Shown here: piece by piece, positions 9,666 through 18,659 of the stretch
Layout of the letters: each line of letters opens with the position of its first letter
Position numbering within the stretch: position 1 is the stretch's first letter
Assembly (NCBI RefSeq): GCF_040605455.1
Contig: NZ_JBEXCV010000051.1
Coordinates: forward strand, 1-53,637
Origin: Embleya sp040605455
GTDB taxonomy: Bacteria; Actinomycetota; Actinomycetes; Streptomycetales; Streptomycetaceae
Direction of reading: 5' to 3'
DNA length: 53,637 bases
Translations under genes and position numbers: made by a program
The notes under the pieces: generated by a model
Databases searched by the model: none
Seen by the model: the letters and a program-made list of their open reading frames with translations, nothing else
What the model was told of the DNA's origin: nothing

Positions 9666-10003
9666 GTCCGTCCTCTCCGCGTCGGCTGCACGTCCGCCAC
9701 GCGACCAAAGTGGAATCGGCGTGGGCGTAGTCGCGGTGCACGTCCGCTCCGCAGACGGTCGCGGGCCGCGCGCGTTCCACAGCCGGGTGCCGATGCGCCA
9801 CGCGCCCGTTGCCGAGCCGTTCGCCCCGAGCTTGGATCAGCCTTGCGCTCGGCCCCCGGTCGGCCGTCCGTCGGCGGCCAGGGACAGCTGCTGATCCGGT
9901 CCGGGAGCGGCGACGCGACCCGCCCCGAGCGAATTCCCGATGGGATCCCGCTTTGCGCGTGCCCCGAGCCGGCCGGGACGGACGCGCGGCGCACAAGCAT
10001 CCC

Positions 10004-10150
10004 GGGCACGCAGCGAACGACCCGCCGCCGGCCACGAAGTAAACAAACACCACCACGACACCCACCGGCCGCGTAGCGGACGAGCACCCCGGTGCACAGC
10101 GAACGGACCACCCCGGCCACGAAGTGGACGAGCACCACCAACACGACACA
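10004..10150. repeat. Two-copy decayed tandem duplication (~84-bp period)
   Basis: The segment GCAGCGAACGACCCG...GGCCACGAAGTAAAC (from about 10010) is echoed from about 10094 as CACAGCGAACGGACC...GGCCACGAAGTGGAC. Both copies are followed by CACCACCA(A)CACGACAC-type sequence. No protein is recognisable in either copy. Confidence 0.55.
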
Positions 10151-10289
10151 CGCCGCACACGCTCGGCCACGGAGCCGCCCACCCCGCCGCGCACACCCCG
10201 CCGACCACCCCGCGATCTCGGATCAGCGGAGCGCACGTGTACCAAACACGACACAGGCTGCGCACCCGGCCCCGGAGCGAGAGGCGGGG

Positions 10290-11400
10290 TCGGGTGGTCG
10301 GGGCGGGGTGTGCCGCGCTCGGCGTCCGCCATCGCGACCTGTACCCGGGCGAGGCGATGATCGGCAGCCGGATCTCCAGGCTCCCCAGGGCCGCGTATTT
10401 CGGCAAGTTGTTGGGCGACCTGTTCGTGGCTGCCCACCAGGGCGGTGCCGGCGCCCTCCCGGACCAGGCCGATGCCCGCCCACAGGCTGGGCGCGATCTC
10501 CAGGTCTCGGGCGTCGCCGCCGTGCAGCGCGGCCATCCGGGCCCGGCCGACCGACTCCATCGCGGCGAACCGCGCCTGGGCGGCCGCGATCCGGGCCGCG
10601 TCCATGCCGTCGAGTAGACGGTGTGCCTCGGCCCAGGCGGCCTCCGCCCTGTCCCGGGCAATCACGTGCACTCGCGGGCCGAATCCCGGTTCGCGCCCCT
10701 GTGCCCGGGCCTTCGCCCGGACCCGCGCCACGCGCTCGGCAACGGCCGGGCCCGGTTCGCCCACAGCAGGTATACGTCGGCAAAGCGCGCCGCCACGTCC
10801 TTGGCTGCGGGTGACGCGCCGCCGAAGTAGATCGGCGGGTCGGCGCTCACACTTGAGCCGACGGTGGTCGGACCGTCCTCGACCCGGTAGTGGGTGCCGT
10901 CGAAGCCGTACGGCTCGCCGGCCCACGATCGGCGCAGCACGGCCAGGAATTCGCCGGTGCGGACGTAGCGGTCCGCGTGAGTGAGGAAGTCGCCGTAGGC
11001 GCGCTGCTCCTGCGAGTCGCCACCGGTGACGATGTTCACGGCGAGCCGACCACCGGAGAACTGGGCGAACGTGCGGGCCTGTTGCGCGGCCGGGTGGGCA
11101 ACACGAAGCCCGGCCGGAAGGCGACGAGGAAGCGCAGCGTGCTGGTTCGCTCGATCAGCGCCGAGCAAACGATCCACGGATCGGGGCAACCGGCGCCGAC
11201 CGGGGTCAAAACCGTCTCGAAGCCCACCTGTTCGGCCGCCGCGGCGACCTGCGCGAGGTAGCCGAACGTGGCCGACCGGGGTGCGCGAGCGCGCCGATCG
11301 GGAACGGCGCAGAGAACCCGGACGGACTGCTGTCGCCACGCGCTGTGGATCGACGTGAAGTCGTGCGACGAGGCGAACCGGATTCAGCGGCCGAGCTACC
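10290..11400 (-). pseudogene. FMNH2-dependent monooxygenase of SsuD type, frameshifted
   Basis: Read on the minus strand, fragments in three frames follow the order of an alkanesulfonate monooxygenase. An N-terminal piece includes QVGFETVLTPVG and LRFLVAFRPGF (around 11200-11100). The middle piece includes VNIVTGGDSQEQRAYGDF and PIYFGGASPAAKDVAARF (around 11050-10780). The C-terminal piece includes GFGPRVHVIARD, ESVGRARMAALHGG and LWAGIGLVREGAGTALVG (around 10690-10440). The frame changes at least at about 11110, 10760 and 10400. Both ends are degenerate, with no clear start or stop. An intact enzyme would release sulfite from alkanesulfonates using FMNH2. Too many shifts are present for sequencing error alone, so this is a relic. 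Confidence 0.75.
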
Positions 11401-11646
11401 TGAGCCGGCCGCCGGGCGACATGGACTCCGCCCCGGACGTCTCGCCTCTCTCGCCGACCCGGAATCAGGACACCCCTGCTCCCACCCCCGGCTTCGGTTC
11501 GACACTCGCGTCGCTTGCGGGGTTCGGGGCATGTGTGCGGCATGGTGGGAGCAGGCTCGACCGGCGCCGGCTGTCGTCGGATCCGATCCGAGTCGTGTAG
11601 TCCGTTCCCCGTCGGTTGGGAGTGCCGCGTGAGTGGGAGTACCGGG

Positions 11647-12519
11647 ATGGATGTGGGCTTCGTCGGTCTGGGCGCCATGGGCCGTGGCATGGCGGCGAAT
11701 CTGCTTCGGGCGGGTCACTCGGTGCGGGCCTGGAATCGCTCGCCGGGACCGGTGGACGAACTCGTCGCCGAGGGCGCGGTGGCCGCGGCCGATCTGGCCG
11801 ACGTGTTCGCGGCCGACGTCGTGGTTTCCATGCTTGCGGACGACTCGGTGGTCGAATCGCTGTTGTTCGCACCGGAGTTGTTGGCCGGGGCGACGGCCTC
11901 GGTGCACGTGAACATGGCCACCGTCTCGGTCGCGTTGGCGCGCCGCGCGGTCGAGGTGTACGCGGCGCACGGGATCGGCTACGTCGCGGCGCCGGTGTTG
12001 GGTCGAGCCGAGGTCGCCGCCGGCGGTGGGCTGAACGTGCTCGCGGCCGGCGATCCTGTGCTGCTCGATCGGGTCCAGCCGCTGTTCGATGCGATGGGCC
12101 GGCAGACGTGGCGGGTGGGCGACGAGCCGGATCGGGCCAACACCACCAAGATCGCGTGCAACTATCTGATCGCGTGCGCCCTGGAGTCGATGGCCGAGGC
12201 GTGCACCCTCGCGGAGGCGGGCGGGATCGAGCCGAGCGCGCTGATCGACATCCTGACCCACACCATCCTGCCCGGGCCGATCTACTCGGGCTACGGCGCG
12301 ATGATCGCCGAGCGCCGGTACGAGCCGGCCGGGTTCCGGCTCGTACTGGGCCGCAAGGACGTCGAGTTGGCGCTGGCCACGGGCGCGGCCCACCACGTGC
12401 CGATGGCGTTCGGCGGCGTACTGCGGGATGCCTTCATCGATGCCGTCGCGCACGGTGACGGCGAGCGCGACTGGTCCGCCGTGGCCGAATCCACCCGGCG
12501 GCGGGCCGGTTCGGCCTGA
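11647..12519 (+). CDS. NAD(P)-dependent 3-hydroxyisobutyrate dehydrogenase-like (beta-hydroxyacid dehydrogenase)
   Basis: This 290-aa cytoplasmic enzyme belongs to the beta-hydroxyacid dehydrogenase family (HIBADH, tartronate semialdehyde reductase, GLYR). The Rossmann motif GFVGLGAMGRGMAANL is at residues 4-19. The substrate loop is APVLGR (near 116) instead of the usual APVSGG, and the catalytic Lys is in NTTKIACNYLI (near 162). The C-terminal helical domain is complete. It oxidises or reduces a short beta-hydroxy acid or semialdehyde; the altered APV loop means the substrate cannot be assigned. ATG 11647 is preceded by GGGAG; a GTG at 11629, also with GGGAG upstream, would add six residues. 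The gene stands alone. Confidence 0.82.
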   Translation: MDVGFVGLGAMGRGMAANLLRAGHSVRAWNRSPGPVDELVAEGAVAAADLADVFAADVVVSMLADDSVVESLLFAPELLAGATASVHVNMATVSVALARRAVEVYAAHGIGYVAAPVLGRAEVAAGGGLNVLAAGDPVLLDRVQPLFDAMGRQTWRVGDEPDRANTTKIACNYLIACALESMAEACTLAEAGGIEPSALIDILTHTILPGPIYSGYGAMIAERRYEPAGFRLVLGRKDVELALATGAAHHVPMAFGGVLRDAFIDAVAHGDGERDWSAVAESTRRRAGSA

Positions 12520-12543
12520 TCGAACTCGGCCGGCCCGGGGCGG

Positions 12544-12957
12544 CTACGCCTCTTCGGGCCGCTGTCCCGGCCAGTCCAGCTTCAGCCGTTGCAGCTTCGG
12601 CAGTTGGGCGACCACGAGGTCGTAGGAGTCCTCGATCAGGTCCCGCACCATCGTCTCCGGCAGCGAGCCGTCCAGGGTCACGGTGTTCCAGTGCCGCTTG
12701 TTCAGGTGGTAGCCGGGGACGATCGCCGGGTGTTCGGCGCGCAGTCGGATCGCGAGTTCCGGGTCGCACTTCAGGCTCACGTGCAACGGCGGCGGATCGG
12801 TCAGCACCGAGAACGCGAAGATCTTCCCGCCCACCTTGAACGTCGACAGGTCGGGATTCCGCCCGAACGGAAACTCCTCCTCGGCCCCCTTGAACTCGAG
12901 ACACATGCCCCGAAGCCGCTCGGCTCCCATCCCCGCCAACTCCTGTGCATCGCCCAT
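12544..12957 (-). CDS. MmcQ/YjbR family protein
   Basis: This 137-aa protein has the hallmarks of the MmcQ/YjbR (CyaY-like, double-wing) family: FPFGRNPDLSTFKVGGKIFA near residues 29-48, PLHVSLKCDPE, and HLNKRHWNTVTLDG near residues 84-97. The family is often annotated as DNA-binding on structural grounds, but its cellular role is not established. The stop lies only 24 bases from the stop of the convergent dehydrogenase gene. The start at 12957 has only a weak GGCGGG upstream; no better in-frame start fits the family. Confidence 0.8.
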   Translation of the reverse strand: MGDAQELAGMGAERLRGMCLEFKGAEEEFPFGRNPDLSTFKVGGKIFAFSVLTDPPPLHVSLKCDPELAIRLRAEHPAIVPGYHLNKRHWNTVTLDGSLPETMVRDLIEDSYDLVVAQLPKLQRLKLDWPGQRPEEA

Positions 12958-13364
12958 CCCGCCAGTATGCCCACACCACAAGGCCCACCCGCACAGGGCA
13001 GCCCACACGACGCGAAGCAGACGAACCCACGCCCCCGCGCCCACAGCCCGCGCCTCCGCCCGAGCCGCGCAACTCACCGCCTCCACCCCGCGCTCCCGGC
13101 CTCGACGCCAACCCACGCCCCACACAGCCCGTGTCCCACGGTCCGCAACTCACCGCCTCACCGCCTACGCCCAGCCCCAGCCACCGGCCCCGGAGCCCCC
13201 ACAACACGCGCCCCGCAACCCACCGCCTCGCACCCAGCCCCCAGTCCGCCTCCACCCCCACCCCCACCACATCTCGACGCCTCGACGGCTCGACGCCCGA
13301 GTCGCCGGCACTAGAGTGCGATCGCGACGGACCCGCCATGGTCCACTCACCGACAAGGAGGGCC
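12958..13364. other. Gene-free A/C-rich stretch
   Basis: No gene is visible. The plus strand is again rich in C and A, like the 8-10 kb region. The motif CGCAACTCACCGCCT occurs at about 13067 and 13146, with a variant CGCAACCCACCGCCT at about 13216. The last 40 bases contain the ribosome binding site AAGGAGGGCC of the next gene. Confidence 0.5.
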
Positions 13365-13892
13365 ATGACGAACCCGCTGATTGCCGCCGTGAGCGGGCAC
13401 GAGCCGCAGATCGACCCCACCGCCTTCGTCGCCGCGAACGCGACGGTGGTCGGCGCCGTCACCCTCGCCGCCGGGGCGAGCGTCTGGTACGGCGCGGTGC
13501 TGCGCGGCGACGCCGAATCCATCGCGGTGGGTCCGGACACCAACATCCAGGACAACTGCACCGTGCACAGCGACCCGGACTTCCCGACCGTGATCGGCGC
13601 GCGGGTGTCCGTCGGCCACAACGCGGTGCTGCACGGCTGCACGATCGAGGACGACGTCCTGGTCGGCATGAACTCAACGGTTCTCAACGGCGCCCACGTC
13701 GGTCCGGGCGCGCTGATCGCCGCCGGGGCCGTGGTGCCCCAGGGCATGCGCGTACCGCCCGGCGTCCTGGTCGCCGGCGTACCGGCCAAGGTCAAGCGCG
13801 AACTCACCGAGGACGAGCGCGCCGGCATCAAGGCCAACGGCGCCGGCTACCAGTTCCTGGCCCGGGCCCACGGCGAGATCACCTTCAACTGA
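13365..13892 (+). CDS. Gamma-class carbonic anhydrase-like hexapeptide-repeat protein
   Basis: This 175-aa protein folds as a left-handed beta helix from hexapeptide repeats (ATVVGAVTLAAGASVWYGAV and so on). The zinc-binding histidines of gamma carbonic anhydrases are present: one in DNCTVHSD (near residue 68) and two in VGHNAVLHGCTI (near 85 and 90). The neighbouring Gln (NIQDN) and WYGAVLRGD are also kept. It belongs to the YrdA/CaiE/gamma-CA-like group. Some members hydrate CO2 and others have unknown activity, so the reaction is likely but not certain. The start ATG follows AAGGAGGG. It converges with the rifampin phosphotransferase gene. Confidence 0.85.
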   Translation: MTNPLIAAVSGHEPQIDPTAFVAANATVVGAVTLAAGASVWYGAVLRGDAESIAVGPDTNIQDNCTVHSDPDFPTVIGARVSVGHNAVLHGCTIEDDVLVGMNSTVLNGAHVGPGALIAAGAVVPQGMRVPPGVLVAGVPAKVKRELTEDERAGIKANGAGYQFLARAHGEITFN

Positions 13893-13968
13893 CCTCGGGG
13901 CGGGCCGCCGCCTGCGCAGCCGTTGCGCGACCCGGCACGGCACGTCGGTCGCCGTCGTCCGGGATGGA

Positions 13969-16566
13969 TCAAGGCAGGATCTCGACGTACCCGTCGGTTC
14001 CGTGCACGCGGATCCGCTGCCCGTCCCGGATCAGCCGGGTGGCCTGCTCCACGCCCACGACGGCCGGCAAGCCGTACTCCCGGGCGATCACCGCGCCATG
14101 GGTCATCAAGCCGCCCACCTCCGTCACCAGGCCCGCGATTCCGACGAACAGTGGCGACCAGCCGGGGTCCGTGAAGGTCGTGACCAGGATGTCGCCCGCT
14201 TCGAGATCGGCCTGCGCCATGTCGAGGATGACGCGGGCCCGTCCCTCGATGGTCCCGGCGGAAACCGGTAGGCCGATCAGGGCGCCGGCCGGAACGTCGT
14301 CGCGCCGGTACGCCCCGGTGACGGCCTCGCCATCCGATGTGAGCACCCGGGGCGGTGTGAGCGCGTGGTACGACCGGAACGCGTCCTTGCGCTGCCGGAT
14401 GAGCCGGTCATCCACCCGGTACGAGCGCACGACGTCGTGGAGTTCCTGGAACGTGAGGTGGAAGATGTCCTCCTTCTCGGGGAGCACGTTGGCCTGCACG
14501 AGGCGCTCGGCCTCCTCCAGCAGGGCCTGCTTGTAGACGAAGTAGCGGCTGATGATGCCGTACTTCGGGTACTCCCGGTACCCGACGAAGGTTCGGACCC
14601 GGTCGATCATTCGCTTGGCCTCGTCGGCTTTCCGGTCCCCGTCCGGCAGGGCCCGCAAGCGTGACAGTACGTCCTGTTCCTTCTTCCGCGCCTTCCGCCG
14701 CCCTTGCTCGAAGCGCCGCTCGGCGGCGCCCGGCTCGAAGTTCCTGACGTTGTCGAGGATCACGGGCACAAGCGTGGTGGGGCGCTCACGCCAACGTGGC
14801 CTGGTGATGTCGATCTCGCCGACGCAGCGCATGCCGTACCGGTCGAGGTAGCCCTCGATGGCGTCGCGCGCTTCGGTCCCGCCCGCGAGCTTCGCCAGCT
14901 CGTCCAGGAAGGACTCGTGCTCGACGCCCTGCAGGAACGCCACCACCTGCGACTTCGGGCGGATCACGTCTGCGACGTCGAGCAGCGCCAGTCCCATCTC
15001 CGACGTGACGTTGTCGGGGGCGGACAGTGTGAGCGTGTCGGCCGCGTTCTTCTCGCCCAGCCACTCCAGCAGCTTGTCGTTGAGCCACCACGTGGCCTCC
15101 ATCCCCGCCATGATCGCCTGCATGCTCAGCGGATCGCCGAGGACTCGCTTGTGCTCTTCGAAGGCCTCCAGCAGGAAGTCGAACAGCGCCGGTCCGGTCT
15201 TCGTCCGGATGTCGCGCTCCAGTGCGGCGATGGACACCCGGCTGCGCTCGATCAGCTCGGCGACGATGGCCGGATCGGTCTCGATCGGGGCGGACGCACC
15301 GCCGGCCGGCGGCCCGCCGGGACTCGCGTCCGGGAGCGACAGGACGAAATCGTCGCGGCCCAGGACGGTCTCCAGAGCGTCCCTGATCAGGGGATCGCCT
15401 CTCCCCAAGACGTCCAGGAGGCCGGCGCGGCTCGCGGGTGAGGCCAGGCGCCGGGTGACGTCGACGAACAGCCTCCCGCCGGCCTCGTGCATCGGCACCA
15501 TGGCGGTCAGCTGCCACATGGAGAGCCCCAGGGGCTTCATGGGGTCGGTCATCATCTGCCCGTGACCAACGGAGACGTAGACGTGATTCTCCTGGTCGCC
15601 GGTCTCGGGGATGGGGAACAGCGTCGTGATCGGCCGGCTCTGAACGATCCGGAAGCCGTCATCGACCAAGCACCATTCGATGTCCTGCGGGCGGCCGAAG
15701 TGCGCTTCGATCCGCCGCCCGAGCCGCACGAGCCGCACTACTTGCGCATCCGTCAGAGCCGGCTGCTCCTGCCGCTGCGAGTCGATCGCCACTTCCCGCG
15801 TACCGCCGGCCGGCAGGGCGTGAACGGCACGCTGTTTGGAGGCGATCGCCTTGGTGACAACTTCGCCGTCTCGCACCGTGAAGACGTCCGGGTTCACCAG
15901 GCCGGAGACCAGAGCTTCGCCGAGGCCGAAGCCGGCGTCCACGGTGGCGACCTTCCGGTTGCCCGTGACGGGGTCGGCCGTGAACAGGATGCCGGCCGCA
16001 TGCGCGAAGACCATCCGCTGCACGACCACTGCCATGTGGACCGCACGGTGGTCGATGCCGTTCCGCCGGCGGTAGGTCACGGCCCTCTCGGTGAACAGCG
16101 AGGCCCAGCACCGGCTGACGTGCCGAAGGACCGCCGTCGGCCCCACGACGTTCAGGTATGTGTCCTGCTGGCCGGCAAAGGAGGCCGTCGGCAGGTCCTC
16201 TGCCGTCGCGCTGGATCGCACGGCAAAGGCGGCTTGCTCGCCGAGCCGGGCGAGCGCGCGGGTGATCGCCGCCGCGAGATCGCCCGGGATGGCGATCCCT
16301 TCGATGGTCCGACGAATCTGCGCGCTGAGCGTGCGGATCGCCTCCCGGTCGTCCGGGTCCGCGCGCGACAACCGGTCGAGCCGATCGTCGATCGACGGCG
16401 CTTGCGCCACGATCCGCCGGAAGGCGTCCGTCGTCACGCAGAAGCCGGCCGGCACGTGGATGCCTTCGATCCGCGACAGCCCGCCCAACTGCGCGCCCTT
16501 GCCGCCGACAACCGCGACCTGCGTCTCGTCAACCTCTTGAAGATCCCACACGTACTGCTCGATCAT
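13969..16566 (-). CDS. rph: Rifampin phosphotransferase
   Basis: This 865-aa enzyme inactivates rifamycins by moving the beta-phosphate of ATP onto the antibiotic, using a PEP-synthase-like three-domain swivel mechanism. The ATP-grasp domain starts with VGGKGAQLGGLS and contains VRSSATAEDLPTASFAGQQ near residue 115. A central rifampin-binding domain follows. The C-terminal His domain carries GGLMTHGAVIAREYGLPAV near 820, in which the His is the phosphate carrier. The length matches characterised Rph proteins (about 865 aa), while PEP synthase is shorter and lacks this middle domain. The start is ATG at 16566 with GGAGG upstream. A rifamycin-associated element about 310 bases upstream supports the assignment and predicts rifamycin-inducible expression. 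Confidence 0.92.
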   Translation of the reverse strand: MIEQYVWDLQEVDETQVAVVGGKGAQLGGLSRIEGIHVPAGFCVTTDAFRRIVAQAPSIDDRLDRLSRADPDDREAIRTLSAQIRRTIEGIAIPGDLAAAITRALARLGEQAAFAVRSSATAEDLPTASFAGQQDTYLNVVGPTAVLRHVSRCWASLFTERAVTYRRRNGIDHRAVHMAVVVQRMVFAHAAGILFTADPVTGNRKVATVDAGFGLGEALVSGLVNPDVFTVRDGEVVTKAIASKQRAVHALPAGGTREVAIDSQRQEQPALTDAQVVRLVRLGRRIEAHFGRPQDIEWCLVDDGFRIVQSRPITTLFPIPETGDQENHVYVSVGHGQMMTDPMKPLGLSMWQLTAMVPMHEAGGRLFVDVTRRLASPASRAGLLDVLGRGDPLIRDALETVLGRDDFVLSLPDASPGGPPAGGASAPIETDPAIVAELIERSRVSIAALERDIRTKTGPALFDFLLEAFEEHKRVLGDPLSMQAIMAGMEATWWLNDKLLEWLGEKNAADTLTLSAPDNVTSEMGLALLDVADVIRPKSQVVAFLQGVEHESFLDELAKLAGGTEARDAIEGYLDRYGMRCVGEIDITRPRWRERPTTLVPVILDNVRNFEPGAAERRFEQGRRKARKKEQDVLSRLRALPDGDRKADEAKRMIDRVRTFVGYREYPKYGIISRYFVYKQALLEEAERLVQANVLPEKEDIFHLTFQELHDVVRSYRVDDRLIRQRKDAFRSYHALTPPRVLTSDGEAVTGAYRRDDVPAGALIGLPVSAGTIEGRARVILDMAQADLEAGDILVTTFTDPGWSPLFVGIAGLVTEVGGLMTHGAVIAREYGLPAVVGVEQATRLIRDGQRIRVHGTDGYVEILP

Positions 16567-17164
16567 CGCGATACCTCCGAGGCAGTCGTGTCCCGTTGCA
16601 CTGCACCGGCCGATCGAATCACCGGCGCCACCGGCTCTGTCGAACCTCTCGTCAGGCACGTCCTCGTCTGTGCCTGCTCTCTTTCTGACGAGTCGGCCGC
16701 CCGCTCCACCCAGTGGGGCGGCGCGCCCCCCGCACCACGCCCCGAGGGCTCGCGACCGAACTGCCGATCCCACCAGCGGTTCGACGTCACCGCGCCCCGA
16801 TACGTCGACAACACACGCACGTCGTGCCTCCATTTCCGCAGGCTGCGGCCTCGGTCGACGATTTTGCGGCACCACCCGGGTCTTGCCGCAAGCCCCCCTG
16901 TGCGCTATACGTTGAGAGTGGCAAGGAGAGACATCTCCTTGCCTTTGTCTTTCGCCGTCCAATGGAACCGACAAGCTTCTCGCGAAGCGTTGGCACGCCG
17001 CCTACGGGTACGCGTCGTTGGCCCAGGCGGATGTCCCATCGGCCCATGGACCTATGGATGCCGCCGCGGACCGGAAGTTCTTTCCCTTGTCGCCACCAGG
17101 TCCGTACCGCTGTCCGGTTCGCCGCCATCGCCGTCGGCGTCGTTGGTCTCGCCCGGGTCCGGGG
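16567..17164. other. Long leader region of rph; no intact gene
   Basis: No intact gene lies here. The first 312 bases separate rph from its RAE and must contain the transcription start and a leader. Beyond the RAE the sequence continues without a recognisable gene up to the Cas3-like relic. Confidence 0.5.
16878..16896 (-). promoter_or_regulatory. Rifamycin-associated element (RAE)
   Basis: On the minus strand this 19-bp site reads GGGGCTTGCGGCAAGACCC. As I recall it, the published RAE consensus is GGGGCTTGCGGCAAGGCCC, which differs at one position. It contains the inner palindrome CTTGCGGCAAG. RAEs are found upstream of rifamycin-inactivating genes in actinomycetes and are linked with rifamycin-induced transcription. 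It faces rph and lies about 312 bases upstream of its start. Confidence 0.88.
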
Positions 17165-17345
17165 TGCTCGGCCACGAGGTGCTGTGCACCTTGGTCAGCG
17201 CGGTGGAACCCGGCAGGGTCAGATCGGCGTACTGCGCCACGCGCGTATGCATCGCGTCGGTGGTCGCCATGGTCGGCAGCGCGAACACCATGCCGCGCGC
17301 CCCCGAGGCGAGCGCCAACTCTGCGATGCCGAGGCGGACTTGGCG
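17165..17345 (-). pseudogene. Fragment resembling a CRISPR Cas3 helicase
   Basis: About 60 codons on the minus strand read as part of a Cas3 helicase around motif Ia: GMVFALPTMATTDAMHTRV, then YADLTLPGSTALTKVHSTSW. In type I-E Cas3 proteins the segment ALPTMAT-x-x-AM is followed 20-25 residues later by a VHS-x-AW-like stretch. The P-loop motif I that should precede it is absent and there is no start or stop consistent with a gene. No CRISPR repeats or other cas genes are in the window. This is recognition by eye, so a chance resemblance cannot be excluded. Confidence 0.5.
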
Positions 17346-17372
17346 GTGTCCGACCTCGACGAGTGGTACGTC

Positions 17373-18659
17373 TTAAATGGCACGCTCCTGAACGGGATCC
17401 CAGGATTCCGGGTGATCTGGATCATCGGCCGGGGCGGCGGCACGCAACGCCGCCTCGACCCGGCGGTTGCTGGTCATGGTCGCCGTGACGGCGGTCATGC
17501 TGAGGAGGAGGCCGGCGGCGGTGTAGAGCGGGGTGCGTACGTCGTAGGCGGTGGCCAGCCAGCCGCCGAGGAAGGCTCCGAACGGGGCGGCGCACATGGC
17601 GAGCATGCGGGAGGTGGAGGCGACCCGGCCCATCAGGTGGGCGGGGACGATCGCCTGTCGGAGGGAGGGGCCGAGCACCATCGTGGCGCCCATGCCCGCG
17701 CCGCAGACGGCGAGCGCGAGGCCGGCGATGTACGGGTTCGGGGCGGCGGCAAGGCCCAGGATGGCGAGTCCCTCGACTGCGGCCGTGCAGGTCAGCGCGG
17801 TGCCGGTGCCCAGTCGTCGGCCGAGGAAGGAGGCGATGGCCGCGCCGAGCAGGCCGCCGGTGGCCTCCGCCGTGAGGAGCAGGCCGAAGCCGAAGGTGTC
17901 GATGCCGAGACGGTCGTGCGCGAAGAGGGCGAGTACGGTCTCCACGGCGAGGAAGGCGATGTTCCCGACCGCCGGACGCAGCGCGAGCCCGAGCAGCAGC
18001 CGATCCCGGAAGACGTACGCGGCGCCGGCCTGCGCCTGCCGCAGCAGCGACTCACGGGCCTGCGGTACGGGCCGGGGCGCGGCGGGCAGCGACCGTACGA
18101 GCAGTGCGGAGAGCGCGAACGAGACCGCGTCGGCGAGCAGCGGGACCGCCCGCCCGAGCGCGAGCAGGGCACTGCCCGCAGGCGGCCCCGCGAAGCCGGA
18201 CGCGGCGGTCTGGGCGCCGCGCAGGCGGGAGTTGGCGCGCTCCAGGAGCGCGGGGGCGCGGCCGAGCAGATCCGGCAGATAGGCCGTGGCGGCCGTGTCG
18301 AAGAAGAGTCCGCCGAGGCCGAGGAGGAAGGCGACGGCCGCGAGCAGTGGAATGCTCAGCAGGTCGAGCGCGGCCGCTGCCGCAGGTATCGCGAGCAGCA
18401 CCGCACGCGCCGCGTCCGTGACCCACATCGTGCGCCGACGGTCCCAGCGATCCACCAGCGCACCGCCGAGCACCCCGAAGAGCAGCCACGGCAGCGTTCC
18501 GGCGGCCGTGACGACGGCGAGCGCCATCGGATCCCGTGTCAACGTCAACGCCAGCAGCGGCAGCGCGGCATGCGACACTCCGTCACCGAGTGAGGACACC
18601 GTCTGCGCGGTCCACAGCCGTCCGAACCCGGTCGGCAACTTCCGAACTTCTGGGATCAC
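17373..18659 (-). CDS. MFS efflux transporter (MFS_3 / macrolide-efflux-like)
   Basis: This 428-aa membrane protein has about 12 hydrophobic segments. It has an early MFS signature, LWTAQTVSSLGDGVSHAALP near residue 15, and GGALVDRWDRRRTMWVTD near residue 66, the cytoplasmic loop 2-3 motif of drug exporters. It resembles the enterobactin/macrolide exporter branch of MFS. Its ATG overlaps the stop of the ArsR-family gene by 4 bases (ATGA), so the two form one operon. The regulator probably controls it in response to the exported compound, which is not known. The last 30 residues are hydrophilic and acidic. Confidence 0.85.
   Translation of the reverse strand: MIPEVRKLPTGFGRLWTAQTVSSLGDGVSHAALPLLALTLTRDPMALAVVTAAGTLPWLLFGVLGGALVDRWDRRRTMWVTDAARAVLLAIPAAAAALDLLSIPLLAAVAFLLGLGGLFFDTAATAYLPDLLGRAPALLERANSRLRGAQTAASGFAGPPAGSALLALGRAVPLLADAVSFALSALLVRSLPAAPRPVPQARESLLRQAQAGAAYVFRDRLLLGLALRPAVGNIAFLAVETVLALFAHDRLGIDTFGFGLLLTAEATGGLLGAAIASFLGRRLGTGTALTCTAAVEGLAILGLAAAPNPYIAGLALAVCGAGMGATMVLGPSLRQAIVPAHLMGRVASTSRMLAMCAAPFGAFLGGWLATAYDVRTPLYTAAGLLLSMTAVTATMTSNRRVEAALRAAAPADDPDHPESWDPVQERAI

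Larger units (their letters stand above)
7595..10289. other. 2.7-kb gene-free, A/C-rich strand-asymmetric region
   Basis: Long open frames exist here on both strands, but none reads like a protein. Their translations are runs of Pro, Arg, Ala and Gly with no recognisable domain, and the length of the frames is explained by high GC. The plus strand is strikingly rich in C and A, especially from 8230 to 9700. The first 250 bases are the promoter side of the HU gene. Imperfect tandem repeats are listed separately. I see no tRNA, rRNA or known riboswitch. Confidence 0.55.

Noticed and set aside
8034..10926. Open frames of 200-650 codons on both strands in the 8-10.9 kb region
   Set aside because: The translations are low-complexity (Pro, Arg, Gly, Ala) without conserved segments. 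Only the part beyond about 10290 has homology, and that is the SsuD relic.
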